A stretch of 5,915 nt of DNA from Chloroflexota bacterium. Its GTDB lineage: Bacteria > Chloroflexota > Anaerolineae > B4-G1 > SLSP01. The stretch spans positions 1-5,915 of the forward strand of contig JAKJAE010000191.1 of the NCBI GenBank assembly GCA_022707665.1, given 5' to 3'. Positions 1-5,612 of this stretch are shown here, in pieces. The translations under genes and the position numbers were made by a program. The notes under the pieces are model-generated. The model saw only the letters and a list, made by a program, of their open reading frames with translations. It searched no databases and was not told the origin of the DNA. Each line of letters begins with the position of its first letter. Within the stretch, counting starts at the first letter, position 1.

Positions 1-1
1 T

Positions 2-553
2 GGTAAGGTGGAGCATCAGGAATTCGAATATGTGCGACATGGCACGCAGTGTTTCATCGTTAACTTTGAGGTGGCCACCGGCCGGGTGCTGGAGCCTACC
101 GGTAGCCCGACACGAACGGAAGCAGACTTTGCTGCCCACATCAAGCGCACCGTAGAGTCTGATCCGGCGGCCGGTCAGTGGCATTTCATCGTCGACAACC
201 TCAACACCCATCAATCGGAATCCCTGGTGCGCTATGTGGCTGACGAGTCCGCCATCGTCACTGACCTGGGTGTAAAGGGCAAATCGGGAATCCTGCAGTC
301 GATGGCGACGCGCGCCGCGTTCTTGAGTGATCCCCGCCATCGCATTGTCTTCCATTACACGCCCAATCATGGCTCTTGGATGAACCAGGTCGAGATCTGG
401 TTCAGCATCATCGCCCGCAAGTTGCTGCGGCGTGGTAGCTTCACGTCGGTGGCTGACTTGATCGCCAAGGTGTTAGCCTTCATCGAGTACTATAATCGCA
501 CGATGGCTAAGCCGTTCAAATGGACCTACAAAGGCAAGGCACTGACCGCGTAA
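2..553 (+). CDS. IS630-family transposase, C-terminal part (5' end outside window)
   Basis: This is the C-terminal portion of a DDE transposase that cuts and pastes its own insertion sequence into TA dinucleotides. The reading frame is open from base 2 (G-K-V-E-H...), so the GTG at base 8 is an internal codon and the real start lies left of the window. Numbering from that GTG, the second catalytic Asp is D63 in FIVDNLNTH. The Glu is E129 in the IS630/DDE_3 signature [17 protein letters not shown]. The tail [20 protein letters not shown] is also typical of the family. The first catalytic Asp must lie upstream, so intactness cannot be judged. No frameshift or internal stop is visible. The gene converges on the PA14 gene, with only 27 bases between the two stop codons. 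Family assignment is firm; activity is unknown. Confidence 0.93.
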   Translation, partial: GKVEHQEFEYVRHGTQCFIVNFEVATGRVLEPTGSPTRTEADFAAHIKRTVESDPAAGQWHFIVDNLNTHQSESLVRYVADESAIVTDLGVKGKSGILQSMATRAAFLSDPRHRIVFHYTPNHGSWMNQVEIWFSIIARKLLRRGSFTSVADLIAKVLAFIEYYNRTMAKPFKWTYKGKALTA

Positions 554-583
554 CCGCATGCACATTTATGCCAAGGTGCACTA
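554..583. mobile_element. Probable right terminus of the IS630-type element with TA target site
   Basis: Just after the transposase stop comes CATGCACATTTATGCC followed by AAGGTGCAC, ending at base 581, then TA at 582-583. IS630/Tc1-type elements insert at TA and duplicate it, so GTGCAC|TA is the expected form of a terminus and places the boundary at 581/582. TGCAC (559-563) and GTGCA (576-580) form a short inverted repeat inside the end. The matching left end is not in the window, so the terminal inverted repeat cannot be confirmed and the exact boundary is inferred. Confidence 0.5.
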
Positions 584-2296
584 GGAGCCCAGGCGTTGCC
601 AGGAGAACCGGGCCCTGGCGGCCTGTGTGGCCTCGAAGTACTCCACCCTGATCACGTGCTGCCCGGGTGTGAGCCGAACGATGGCGGACCGGACGCCGCG
701 CATTGGCCACCAACTGCTGATGACCAGTCGATCGTCGACATACACGCGCACGCCATCGTCGGTGGTCGTGGTGAGCCGGTAGCGTCCCCCCTCTGCATCG
801 AAGGTGCCTGTCCAGCGCACTGCGAAGTTGTTGACCGGAATTTCCTCGGCTGGAGAGTTCCAACCCCAGTTGAAGTCGATGGCCGTATCGGTGCGCACCA
901 GGGCAGCGGCCTTGGTCATATCGCGTGTGGCGAAGTACTCGCCCTGCCATGGCCCCGGCAGTTGAACGGCTGAGCTTCCGCCGGTGGTAGGCGTGCTCGG
1001 GGCCGGGGCGACAACGGTTGTCGAGCGGTAGGTCGGTGACGGTGCCATTGCACGGGCGGCCTCTACGGTGGCTGCGTAGTCCCACCAGAACTGAACGCTC
1101 GCGGATCCGGTGCCGTCGAAGTACTCGACGCGAAGGGTATGCGTGCCCTCGAGCCAGTGCCAATCCTGGTAGTGCCACGTGAGCGTCTGTGGTGTCCAGT
1201 GGTCGAGCTTCAGGTCCACGTCGTCGATCCACAGGCGGATGCCGTCATCGGAACGGCCATTGAACCGGTAGAGCCCTGCTGGCAGGTTGATCGTGCGGAC
1301 CCACCTGACCGAGAAGTTGTCGCTCGCCATCCAGCTAGCCGGGGCGCCCTGACCCCAATCGAAGTTGATCTCAGCATCGTCGCGGATCATCGCGGGTGCG
1401 CCGCGGAGCTCGCGGTTGTCGTAGTAACGGCCTTCCCATCCCTTCAGGGCATCGGCCCGGTTCCACCAGACGTGGACGGAGGCGTCACCGCCTTCCTCGA
1501 AGTACTCCACGACGACGGTGTGGTTGCCGGCGCCCAGGGTCATGTCACCGTAGTGCGTGTTGGGCAGGTGCTGTTTCTTCCAGGCGTCGACGACGCGGTG
1601 GCCGTCGACATAGACACGCACACCATCGTCACTGCTGGCGTAGAACCGGTATGTTCCCGCCTCGAAGCCCAGCGTACGGCTCCAACGGGCTGAGAAGTTG
1701 TCCGCCGACACCTTGGGATCAGGGCTACCGGTGCCCCAGTCGAAGTCGATGGCGACGTCCTTGCGTCCGTAGACAGCATTGCCCGAATGCGACGTGTTGT
1801 TCCAGAAAAGCGCATCCCAGACCGCGCCACTCTGGAGCTTCTCCCAACCGACCTGCATCAAGGCGGTGCCCCAGGCCTCGTAGTACTCGATGCGCACTCG
1901 CGCCGTGCCACCGCTTACCGCATAGTCCCGTGTCTTCCATTCAGCGGCATGGTCGCCCCAGGAATCGATGACGAGGACATCGTTAATCCATAGCCGCAGG
2001 CCATCGTCAGAGCGGTAGGTAAAGCGGTAAGTCGCACCGTCGAACCAGATGTCCTGGGTGTACCGCGCAGAAAAGCCGTCGTTGGGGACCCCCCACCCGG
2101 GGCCACCAGTGCCCCAGTCGTGGGTTAAGTCCGATTCGTAGCGGGTGAGGCTCGGACTTCCACTCAGTGTGGTGTTCGGGTAGTACTCCGCATACCACTG
2201 TCCGGCCGCAGCGGCTGAACGTGGAGCGCCGAAGATGCTGCCCAGCAGCGCGAGCAATAGCACGACAGCCATGCTTGTTGAGATTCGCTTGTGCAT
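581..2296 (-). CDS. Secreted protein with four PA14 domains
   Basis: This is an exported, probably carbohydrate-binding protein of 571 residues. It starts with a signal peptide: basic MHKR, a hydrophobic core at about 9-22, and an Ala-rich cleavage region at about 28-31. Four PA14 domains follow at about 33-153, 158-279, 285-406 and 449-567. Each has a D-F/H-x-WG-type entry motif, a NFS(A/V)RW- or GFSARY-type strand, an (S/T)DDG(V/L/I)R(V/L) motif (near 97, 223, 350 and 513) and a closing (V/I)EY(F/Y) strand. PA14 modules of this type bind glycans in flocculins and in some glycosidases. A Pro/Ser/Thr-rich linker at about 410-448 separates domains 3 and 4. No catalytic domain, membrane anchor or sorting signal is seen. 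The ATG at 2296 is supported by AGGAGG four bases upstream. The protein ends four residues after the last domain, at the probable IS junction, so it may be a shortened version of a longer protein. The ligand is unknown. Confidence 0.9.
   Translation of the reverse strand: MHKRISTSMAVVLLLALLGSIFGAPRSAAAAGQWYAEYYPNTTLSGSPSLTRYESDLTHDWGTGGPGWGVPNDGFSARYTQDIWFDGATYRFTYRSDDGLRLWINDVLVIDSWGDHAAEWKTRDYAVSGGTARVRIEYYEAWGTALMQVGWEKLQSGAVWDALFWNNTSHSGNAVYGRKDVAIDFDWGTGSPDPKVSADNFSARWSRTLGFEAGTYRFYASSDDGVRVYVDGHRVVDAWKKQHLPNTHYGDMTLGAGNHTVVVEYFEEGGDASVHVWWNRADALKGWEGRYYDNRELRGAPAMIRDDAEINFDWGQGAPASWMASDNFSVRWVRTINLPAGLYRFNGRSDDGIRLWIDDVDLKLDHWTPQTLTWHYQDWHWLEGTHTLRVEYFDGTGSASVQFWWDYAATVEAARAMAPSPTYRSTTVVAPAPSTPTTGGSSAVQLPGPWQGEYFATRDMTKAAALVRTDTAIDFNWGWNSPAEEIPVNNFAVRWTGTFDAEGGRYRLTTTTDDGVRVYVDDRLVISSWWPMRGVRSAIVRLTPGQHVIRVEYFEATQAARARFSWQRLGS
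634..2188 (-). repeat. Recurrent CGAAGTACTC-type motif inside the PA14 gene
   Basis: On the plus strand, CGAAGTACTC occurs at 634-643, 931-940, 1117-1126 and 1498-1507. A near copy, CGTAGTACTC, lies at 1879-1888 and a further variant at 2179-2188. They encode the conserved EYF/EYY strands of the PA14 domains. The spacing follows the domain units, so this is coding repetition from domain duplication and not a separate DNA element. Confidence 0.7.
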
Positions 2297-2300
2297 ATCG

Positions 2301-2306
2301 CCTCCT
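2301..2306 (-). promoter_or_regulatory. Ribosome binding site of the PA14 gene
   Basis: CCTCCT on the plus strand reads AGGAGG on the minus strand, four bases before the ATG at 2296. This fixes the start and keeps the whole signal peptide. Confidence 0.8.
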
Positions 2307-2325
2307 GTACTTGTTCTCTCTTTTG

Positions 2326-2355
2326 ATTATAGCCTGGCCAGCTGACCTATGTAAG
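2326..2355 (-). promoter_or_regulatory. Probable sigma-70-type promoter of the PA14 gene
   Basis: Read on the minus strand, there is a perfect TATAAT -10 box at 2331-2326. An 18-base spacer upstream of it leads to CTTACA (2355-2350), which matches four of six positions of TTGACA. Transcription would start near 2319, giving a leader of about 22 bases. The -10 is convincing and the -35 is weak, which suggests either activation or a moderately strong promoter. Confidence 0.5.
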
Positions 2356-2428
2356 GCACGACAAACTGGCCGACTCGGCATGTCAGTCAATGTATAGACG
2401 CCACCCGTCCCCGAAAGGTTCCCGTTTT

Positions 2429-2456
2429 TTGACTTGTCAGTTGTCTGACATATAAT
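2429..2456 (+). promoter_or_regulatory. Sigma-70-type promoter of the gntR regulator gene
   Basis: TTGACT (2429-2434) matches five of six consensus -35 positions. It is followed after 16 bases by a perfect TATAAT (2451-2456). The expected transcription start, about seven bases later near 2463, falls on the first G of the ribosome binding site, so the leader would be only about 11 bases. The spacer is filled by an inverted repeat, described as a separate entry. Confidence 0.75.
2435..2450. promoter_or_regulatory. Candidate operator: 16-bp inverted repeat between -35 and -10
   Basis: TGTCAG (2435-2440), TTGT, CTGACA (2445-2450) is a perfect 6-bp inverted repeat that occupies exactly the promoter spacer of the regulator gene. 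A nested odd palindrome, TGTC-T-GACA, lies at 2442-2450. GntR-family dimers bind short palindromes with GT...AC cores, and a protein bound here would block RNA polymerase. Autoregulation by the adjacent GntR protein is the simplest reading, but it is inferred from position and symmetry only. Confidence 0.6.
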
Positions 2457-2462
2457 GGATCT

Positions 2463-2467
2463 GGAGG
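2463..2467 (+). promoter_or_regulatory. Ribosome binding site of the gntR gene
   Basis: GGAGG, continuing GG, lies six bases before the ATG at 2474 and supports that start. It sits at the predicted 5' end of the transcript. Confidence 0.75.
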
Positions 2468-2473
2468 GGCTCT

Positions 2474-3211
2474 ATGGATCTCGATGATCTACCCAAGGTT
2501 CGCTCTACGCGGGACCAGGTTGAGGCAACGCTCACCCGCCTCATCGAACAACAACGCCCTGGTGACCAGCTTCCCCCTGAGCCACAGTTGGCACGTCAGC
2601 TTGGTGTCTCGCGTCCCACTCTGCGCGAGGTGTTGCGGACCTTTGCCGAGCGTGGGCTGGTGGTGCGACGCCAGGGGGTGGGCACCTTCGTTGCTTCACG
2701 GATGCCCGTACTCGAAACCGGACTCGAGGTCCTCGAAAGCCTGGAGCGCATGGCGTCTCGCCTGGGTCTAACCACTGAGATGACTCGCCTGACCGTGGAG
2801 GAGCGCCTTGCAACGGCTCTGGAGCTCGAACGCCTGGGACATGGCGCGCCGACAGAAGTTCTGGTGGTCAGCCGCGTGATTGCGGTTGAGGGTACGCCGG
2901 TCGCTGATCTCACCGATGTCGTGCCTGTGGAGACGCTGCGACGTGCTGATCTCGGCGAGGACTTTCGGGGCTCGGTTCTCGACATCTTTTTGACGCGAGG
3001 CTCGCCGCTATTGAGCCTGTCGCGCACGGAGATCCTGGCGGAGTCCGCCGGGGATGGTAGGGCCGAGCGCCTGAGCGTGCCGCCCGACACACCGCTCCTT
3101 GTGCTGGTTGCTCAGCTCTATAGCTTTGATGAGCACATCGTCGATTACTCGGTGAGCGCTTTTGTGCCTGGGTACTTCCGGATCCACGTTATGCGCCAGG
3201 TGCGCCCATAG
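2474..3211 (+). CDS. GntR-family (HutC/UTRA-type) transcriptional regulator
   Basis: This is a cytoplasmic DNA-binding regulator of 245 residues, a usual length for the HutC subfamily. The N-terminal winged helix-turn-helix spans about 12-75. It shows the GntR hallmarks GDQLPPEPQLARQLGVS, R-PTLREVL-R-F-ERGLV and the wing RRQGVGTFV. The C-terminal half, about 95-240, looks like a UTRA ligand-binding domain. Its recognisable parts are EVLVVSRVIAVEGTPVAD near 128-145, a central strand region with LSLSRTEI (180-187) and a closing LVAQLYSFDEHIVDYSVSAF strand pair. UTRA domains sense small metabolites, often a substrate or intermediate of the controlled pathway. The gene leads the ygeY-ygeW-carbamate kinase cluster on the same strand and ends 36 bases before ygeY, so local control is likely. 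The effector is unknown and may be a ureido or amino compound handled by the cluster. Confidence 0.9.
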   Translation: MDLDDLPKVRSTRDQVEATLTRLIEQQRPGDQLPPEPQLARQLGVSRPTLREVLRTFAERGLVVRRQGVGTFVASRMPVLETGLEVLESLERMASRLGLTTEMTRLTVEERLATALELERLGHGAPTEVLVVSRVIAVEGTPVADLTDVVPVETLRRADLGEDFRGSVLDIFLTRGSPLLSLSRTEILAESAGDGRAERLSVPPDTPLLVLVAQLYSFDEHIVDYSVSAFVPGYFRIHVMRQVRP

Positions 3212-3216
3212 TGATG

Positions 3217-3227
3217 GGTCTCAGACC
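3217..3227. promoter_or_regulatory. Inverted repeat GGTCT-C-AGACC between gntR and ygeY
   Basis: This is a perfect 5-bp inverted repeat around one central base, lying in the short gap before ygeY. It resembles the GGTCT/AGACC palindromes bound by some HutC-type regulators such as DasR, but has an extra central base. It could be a second operator. As RNA it would form only a 4-bp stem, too weak for a terminator. Confidence 0.35.
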
Positions 3228-3234
3228 AACAGAT

Positions 3235-3240
3235 GGGAGG
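3235..3240 (+). promoter_or_regulatory. Ribosome binding site deciding the ygeY start
   Basis: GGGAGG lies seven bases before the ATG at 3248. An in-frame ATG at 3233 overlaps this site and would encode M-G-G-I-S from the Shine-Dalgarno itself, so 3248 is the better start. Confidence 0.8.
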
Positions 3241-3247
3241 AATCAGC

Positions 3248-4471
3248 ATGGGGAAACAGGAACGTGTCGTTGACGTAGAGACCGTACAGCGCGCAGTCGA
3301 GGCGCGCCGATCAGACATCATCGCCTTCATGCGCGAGCTCGTTGCGATTCCATCGATGGAGTCGCAGATTCGTGAGGTCGGCGAGCGCGTTCAGAAGGAG
3401 ATGGACCGGCTTGGTTTCGATGCCACGTGGTTCGATCGTATGGGCAACATCGTCGGGCGGATGGGCGATGGTCCGCGCGTGATCCTCTTTGATAGCCACA
3501 TCGACACCGTTGGCATCGGGGATCCCGGGGAGTGGCAATGGGATCCATTTGCGGGTAAGGTCGAGGACGGCGTGCTCTACGCGCGCGGCGCCAGCGACGA
3601 GAAGGGCAGCACGCCGGGGATGGTCTATGGGCTGGCGATTGCGCGGGAGCTGGGCCTGCTCGAAGGGTGGACGGCCTACTACTTCGGCAATATGGAGGAG
3701 TGGTGCGATGGTATCGCGCCACGTGCGTTGGTAGAAGACGAGGGCATTCGTCCTGACTACGTCGTCATCGGCGAGCCGACCAAAATGCAGGTCTACCGCG
3801 GGCACAAAGGGCGTGTGGAGATGCAGGTTGTGGCGAGGGGCAAGAGCGCACACGCTGCCAGCAACGAACTGGGCGACAATGCAATCTACAAGCTGCTGCC
3901 CGTCATTGAGGCGATCAGTCAGCTTGAGCCCGAGCTGGGGAATGATCCATTCCTGGGCCACGGCAAGATCACGGTCACGGATATCGAAGTTGAGACGCCC
4001 AGCATCAATGCTGTGCCGAATCGCTGCACCGTCTTCATCGATCGCCGGTTGACGTTTGGGGAATCGCCCGATGCCGAGATCGAGCGCATCCGCGGTTTGA
4101 TCCCGCAACAGCATCAGGATGCTGGCGATATCACCGTTGAACTGCTGCGCTACGACGATCCGAGCTATACCGGGTTCGTCAAGGTCGTGGACAAGATCTT
4201 CCCTGCGTGGGCGCTGGATGAATCACACCCACTGGTTCAGGCAGGGTTGGAGGCTTGCCGGCGCATCGGCCTGCCGTCCGGGAACAGAGCCGGGAAGTGG
4301 GATTTCAGCACGAACGGGATCTATTGGGCCGGCATTGCAGGTATTCCCACCATCGGGTTCGCGCCGGGCGATGAGAAGACGGCCCACACCGTGATGGACA
4401 GTGTGTCGCTCGACGACGTGGTGGCGTCTACAGCGTTCTACGCCATCCTCCCGGCGCTCATACCGGGCTAG
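3248..4471 (+). CDS. ygeY: YgeY-like M20-family metallohydrolase
   Basis: This is a cytoplasmic zinc-dependent amidohydrolase/deacylase of the M20 family, 407 residues long and close to E. coli YgeY in length. The complete M20 metal set is visible. H84 and D86 lie in DSHIDTVG, and the bridging D117 in GASDEKG. E150 (catalytic) and E151 (metal) lie in MEEWCDG, E176 in GEPTKM, and the last ligand H380 in KTAHTVMD. The lid or dimerisation domain lies between about 187 and 300 and includes GKSAHAAS. The spellings GASDEKGS, MEEWCDG and PNRCTVFIDRRLT resemble the YgeY group, which protein families label 'selenium metabolism-linked hydrolase', more than ArgE or DapE. The natural substrate of YgeY is not firmly established. 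Its position between a GntR gene and a carbamoyltransferase suggests it trims an acyl, formyl or ureido group in nitrogen catabolism. The gene appears intact. Confidence 0.88.
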   Translation: MGKQERVVDVETVQRAVEARRSDIIAFMRELVAIPSMESQIREVGERVQKEMDRLGFDATWFDRMGNIVGRMGDGPRVILFDSHIDTVGIGDPGEWQWDPFAGKVEDGVLYARGASDEKGSTPGMVYGLAIARELGLLEGWTAYYFGNMEEWCDGIAPRALVEDEGIRPDYVVIGEPTKMQVYRGHKGRVEMQVVARGKSAHAASNELGDNAIYKLLPVIEAISQLEPELGNDPFLGHGKITVTDIEVETPSINAVPNRCTVFIDRRLTFGESPDAEIERIRGLIPQQHQDAGDITVELLRYDDPSYTGFVKVVDKIFPAWALDESHPLVQAGLEACRRIGLPSGNRAGKWDFSTNGIYWAGIAGIPTIGFAPGDEKTAHTVMDSVSLDDVVASTAFYAILPALIPG

Positions 4472-4479
4472 TGCCCGGT
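4462..4479 (+). other. GC-rich hairpin enclosing the ygeY stop codon
   Basis: ACCGGGC (4462-4468) and GCCCGGT (4473-4479) pair perfectly around a TAGT loop that contains the ygeY stop codon. No U-run follows, so it is not a classic intrinsic terminator. It could slow or stabilise the transcript between ygeY and ygeW. A further palindrome, CCGGCCGG, follows at 4484-4491. Confidence 0.45.
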
Positions 4480-4540
4480 GCATCCGGCCGGCGTAAGGAA
4501 CTCAGGCGTAGGGGGACAAGGGAGGCCTGTCAACGACCAG

Positions 4541-4579
4541 CCCTTTCCCTCACTCTTTGATTCTCGATTCTAGATTCTG
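4541..4579 (+). repeat. Pyrimidine tract and three tandem GATTCT heptamers before ygeW
   Basis: Bases 4541-4558 are pyrimidine except for one A. Three copies of a 7-base unit then follow: GATTCTC (4559-4565), GATTCTA (4566-4572) and GATTCTG (4573-4579). They end four bases before the ygeW ribosome binding site. No convincing -35/-10 pair is seen in this 123-base gap, so ygeW is probably read through from upstream. The repeat could be an RNA-level or protein-binding element, or replication slippage. Confidence 0.5.
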
Positions 4580-4583
4580 TCTT

Positions 4584-4591
4584 GGAGGTGA
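4584..4591 (+). promoter_or_regulatory. Strong ribosome binding site of ygeW
   Basis: GGAGGTGA is a full-length match to the anti-Shine-Dalgarno. Its GGAGG ends six bases before the ATG at 4595. The GTG at 4592 is only three bases away, so the ATG is preferred. Confidence 0.8.
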
Positions 4592-4594
4592 GTG

Positions 4595-5575
4595 ATGCAG
4601 ACGTTTCTACGTGGTCGTGACCTGATTTCGGATCTGGACTTCTCGAAGGAGGAAGTGGAGACCGTGCTCGATGTGGCATGGGATCTCAAGCGCAAGCGCG
4701 CCGTTGGAGAGCCCCATCCCTATCTGCGGGACAAGACCCTTGGGCTGCTCTTCTTCTTCAGCAGCACGCGGACCCGTTGCTCTTTCGAGTCGGGGATGGC
4801 ACAACTGGGTGGCCATGCGGCCTTCATCGAGTCGCGCACGACGCAGATCTCACACGGTGACACGGCAACCGAGATCGGGCAGATCCTGGGACGCTACTTC
4901 GATGGCATTGCGATTCGCCATTGCGATTGGCGGGTGGGGAACGGGTATCTCAACGGCGTGGCGGAGGCGTCGCGTGCTCCGGTCCTGAACATGCAGTGCG
5001 ACGTCTACCATCCCTTTCAGTGTCTGGCTGACCTGATGACGGTGATGGAGAAGAAAGGGCGGGATCTGCGGAAGAAGAAGATCGTGGTCTCCTGGGCGTA
5101 CGCGTCGTCGTACCTCAAGCCTATCTCGGTTCCTCAATCACTGATCCTGCAGATGCCTCGCTTTGGGATGGACGTCACGCTGGCTTACCCTGAGGAGTTC
5201 ATGCTGATGCCCGAGATCGTGGACGAGGCCAAGGCGCAAGCCCGGAAGTACGGGACGGGTTTTGAGATCGTGCACGATATGGCAGAGGGTTTCCGTGACG
5301 CCGATGTCGTGTATGCCAAGTCGTGGGGGCCGCTGCTGACGACCGACGATCCGGTAGAGGGCAAGAAGCTGCAGGACAAGTATCAGGACTGGATCACGGA
5401 TGCGGCAAAGATGCGGGTTGCGGCGCCTGATGCGATCTATATGCACCCGCTTCCTGCGGATCGCGACATCGAGGTGACCAGCGAGGTCATGGATGGACCA
5501 CAGTCGGTCGTCTTCGACCAGGCTGAAAACCGGTTGCACGCGCAGAAAGCGGTGATGGCCTTGACGATGTGGTAG
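4595..5575 (+). CDS. ygeW: YgeW-like knotted carbamoyltransferase
   Basis: This is a cytoplasmic aspartate/ornithine carbamoyltransferase-family enzyme of 326 residues. It transfers the carbamoyl group between carbamoyl phosphate and an amine. The carbamoyl phosphate loop SSTRTR lies at 56-61, HPFQCLAD at 139-146, and the second-substrate loop HPLPADRD at 284-291. The closing ENRLHAQKA lies at 311-319. WAYASSYLKPISVPQS (167-182) followed by RFGMDVTLAYPEEF matches the proline-containing loop that threads the trefoil knot in YgeW and in acetyl/succinylornithine carbamoyltransferases. It is therefore assigned to the YgeW group rather than ordinary ArgF. It is clearly shorter than E. coli YgeW (about 396 residues) and has HPLP where ornithine enzymes have HCLP. 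With the carbamate kinase next door, the phosphorolytic, ATP-yielding direction is likely. The amine substrate is unknown. Confidence 0.87.
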   Translation: MQTFLRGRDLISDLDFSKEEVETVLDVAWDLKRKRAVGEPHPYLRDKTLGLLFFFSSTRTRCSFESGMAQLGGHAAFIESRTTQISHGDTATEIGQILGRYFDGIAIRHCDWRVGNGYLNGVAEASRAPVLNMQCDVYHPFQCLADLMTVMEKKGRDLRKKKIVVSWAYASSYLKPISVPQSLILQMPRFGMDVTLAYPEEFMLMPEIVDEAKAQARKYGTGFEIVHDMAEGFRDADVVYAKSWGPLLTTDDPVEGKKLQDKYQDWITDAAKMRVAAPDAIYMHPLPADRDIEVTSEVMDGPQSVVFDQAENRLHAQKAVMALTMW

Positions 5576-5600
5576 TCAGACCTGTACGGTAGAAACGAAG

Positions 5601-5604
5601 GGAG
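5601..5604 (+). promoter_or_regulatory. Ribosome binding site of the carbamate kinase gene
   Basis: GGAG within GAAGGGAG lies eight bases before the ATG at 5613. Together with the close 37-base gap after ygeW, it supports translation from a shared transcript. Confidence 0.6.
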
Positions 5605-5612
5605 ACAGGACC

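Noticed and set aside
516..1232. Long minus-strand open frame (238 codons) overlapping the PA14 gene and the transposase end
   Set aside because: It is Arg/His-rich and low in sense, out of frame with the clear four-domain PA14 protein, and has no recognisable motif. It is a GC-driven shadow.
2334..2344. Overlapping palindromes CTGGCCAG and CAGCTG just upstream of the PA14 -10 box
   Set aside because: They are short GC-rich palindromes without a second copy or a link to a known regulator; likely chance.
2455..2481. Direct repeat ATGGATCT at 2455-2462 and 2474-2481
   Set aside because: It overlaps the -10 box and the gntR start codon. Eight bases can match by chance, and the first ATG is out of frame.
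3233..3247. Earlier in-frame ATG for ygeY
   Set aside because: It overlaps the GGGAGG ribosome binding site and has no Shine-Dalgarno of its own at proper distance.
3311..4114. 267-codon minus-strand open frame opposite ygeY
   Set aside because: It lies antisense to an intact M20 enzyme with every metal ligand. Its translation shows no family motif or supported start.
4511..4558. Possible intrinsic terminator between ygeY and ygeW (AAGGG with CCCTT, then a pyrimidine run)
   Set aside because: Only five pairs form around an 18-base loop, and the following tract mixes C and T instead of a T run.
4557..4585. Possible promoter before ygeW (TTGATT as -35, TAGATT as -10)
   Set aside because: The two boxes are not spaced 16-18 bases apart and no alternative partner fits.
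4592..4594. GTG start for ygeW
   Set aside because: It is only three bases after GGAGG. The adjacent ATG at 4595 has better spacing.
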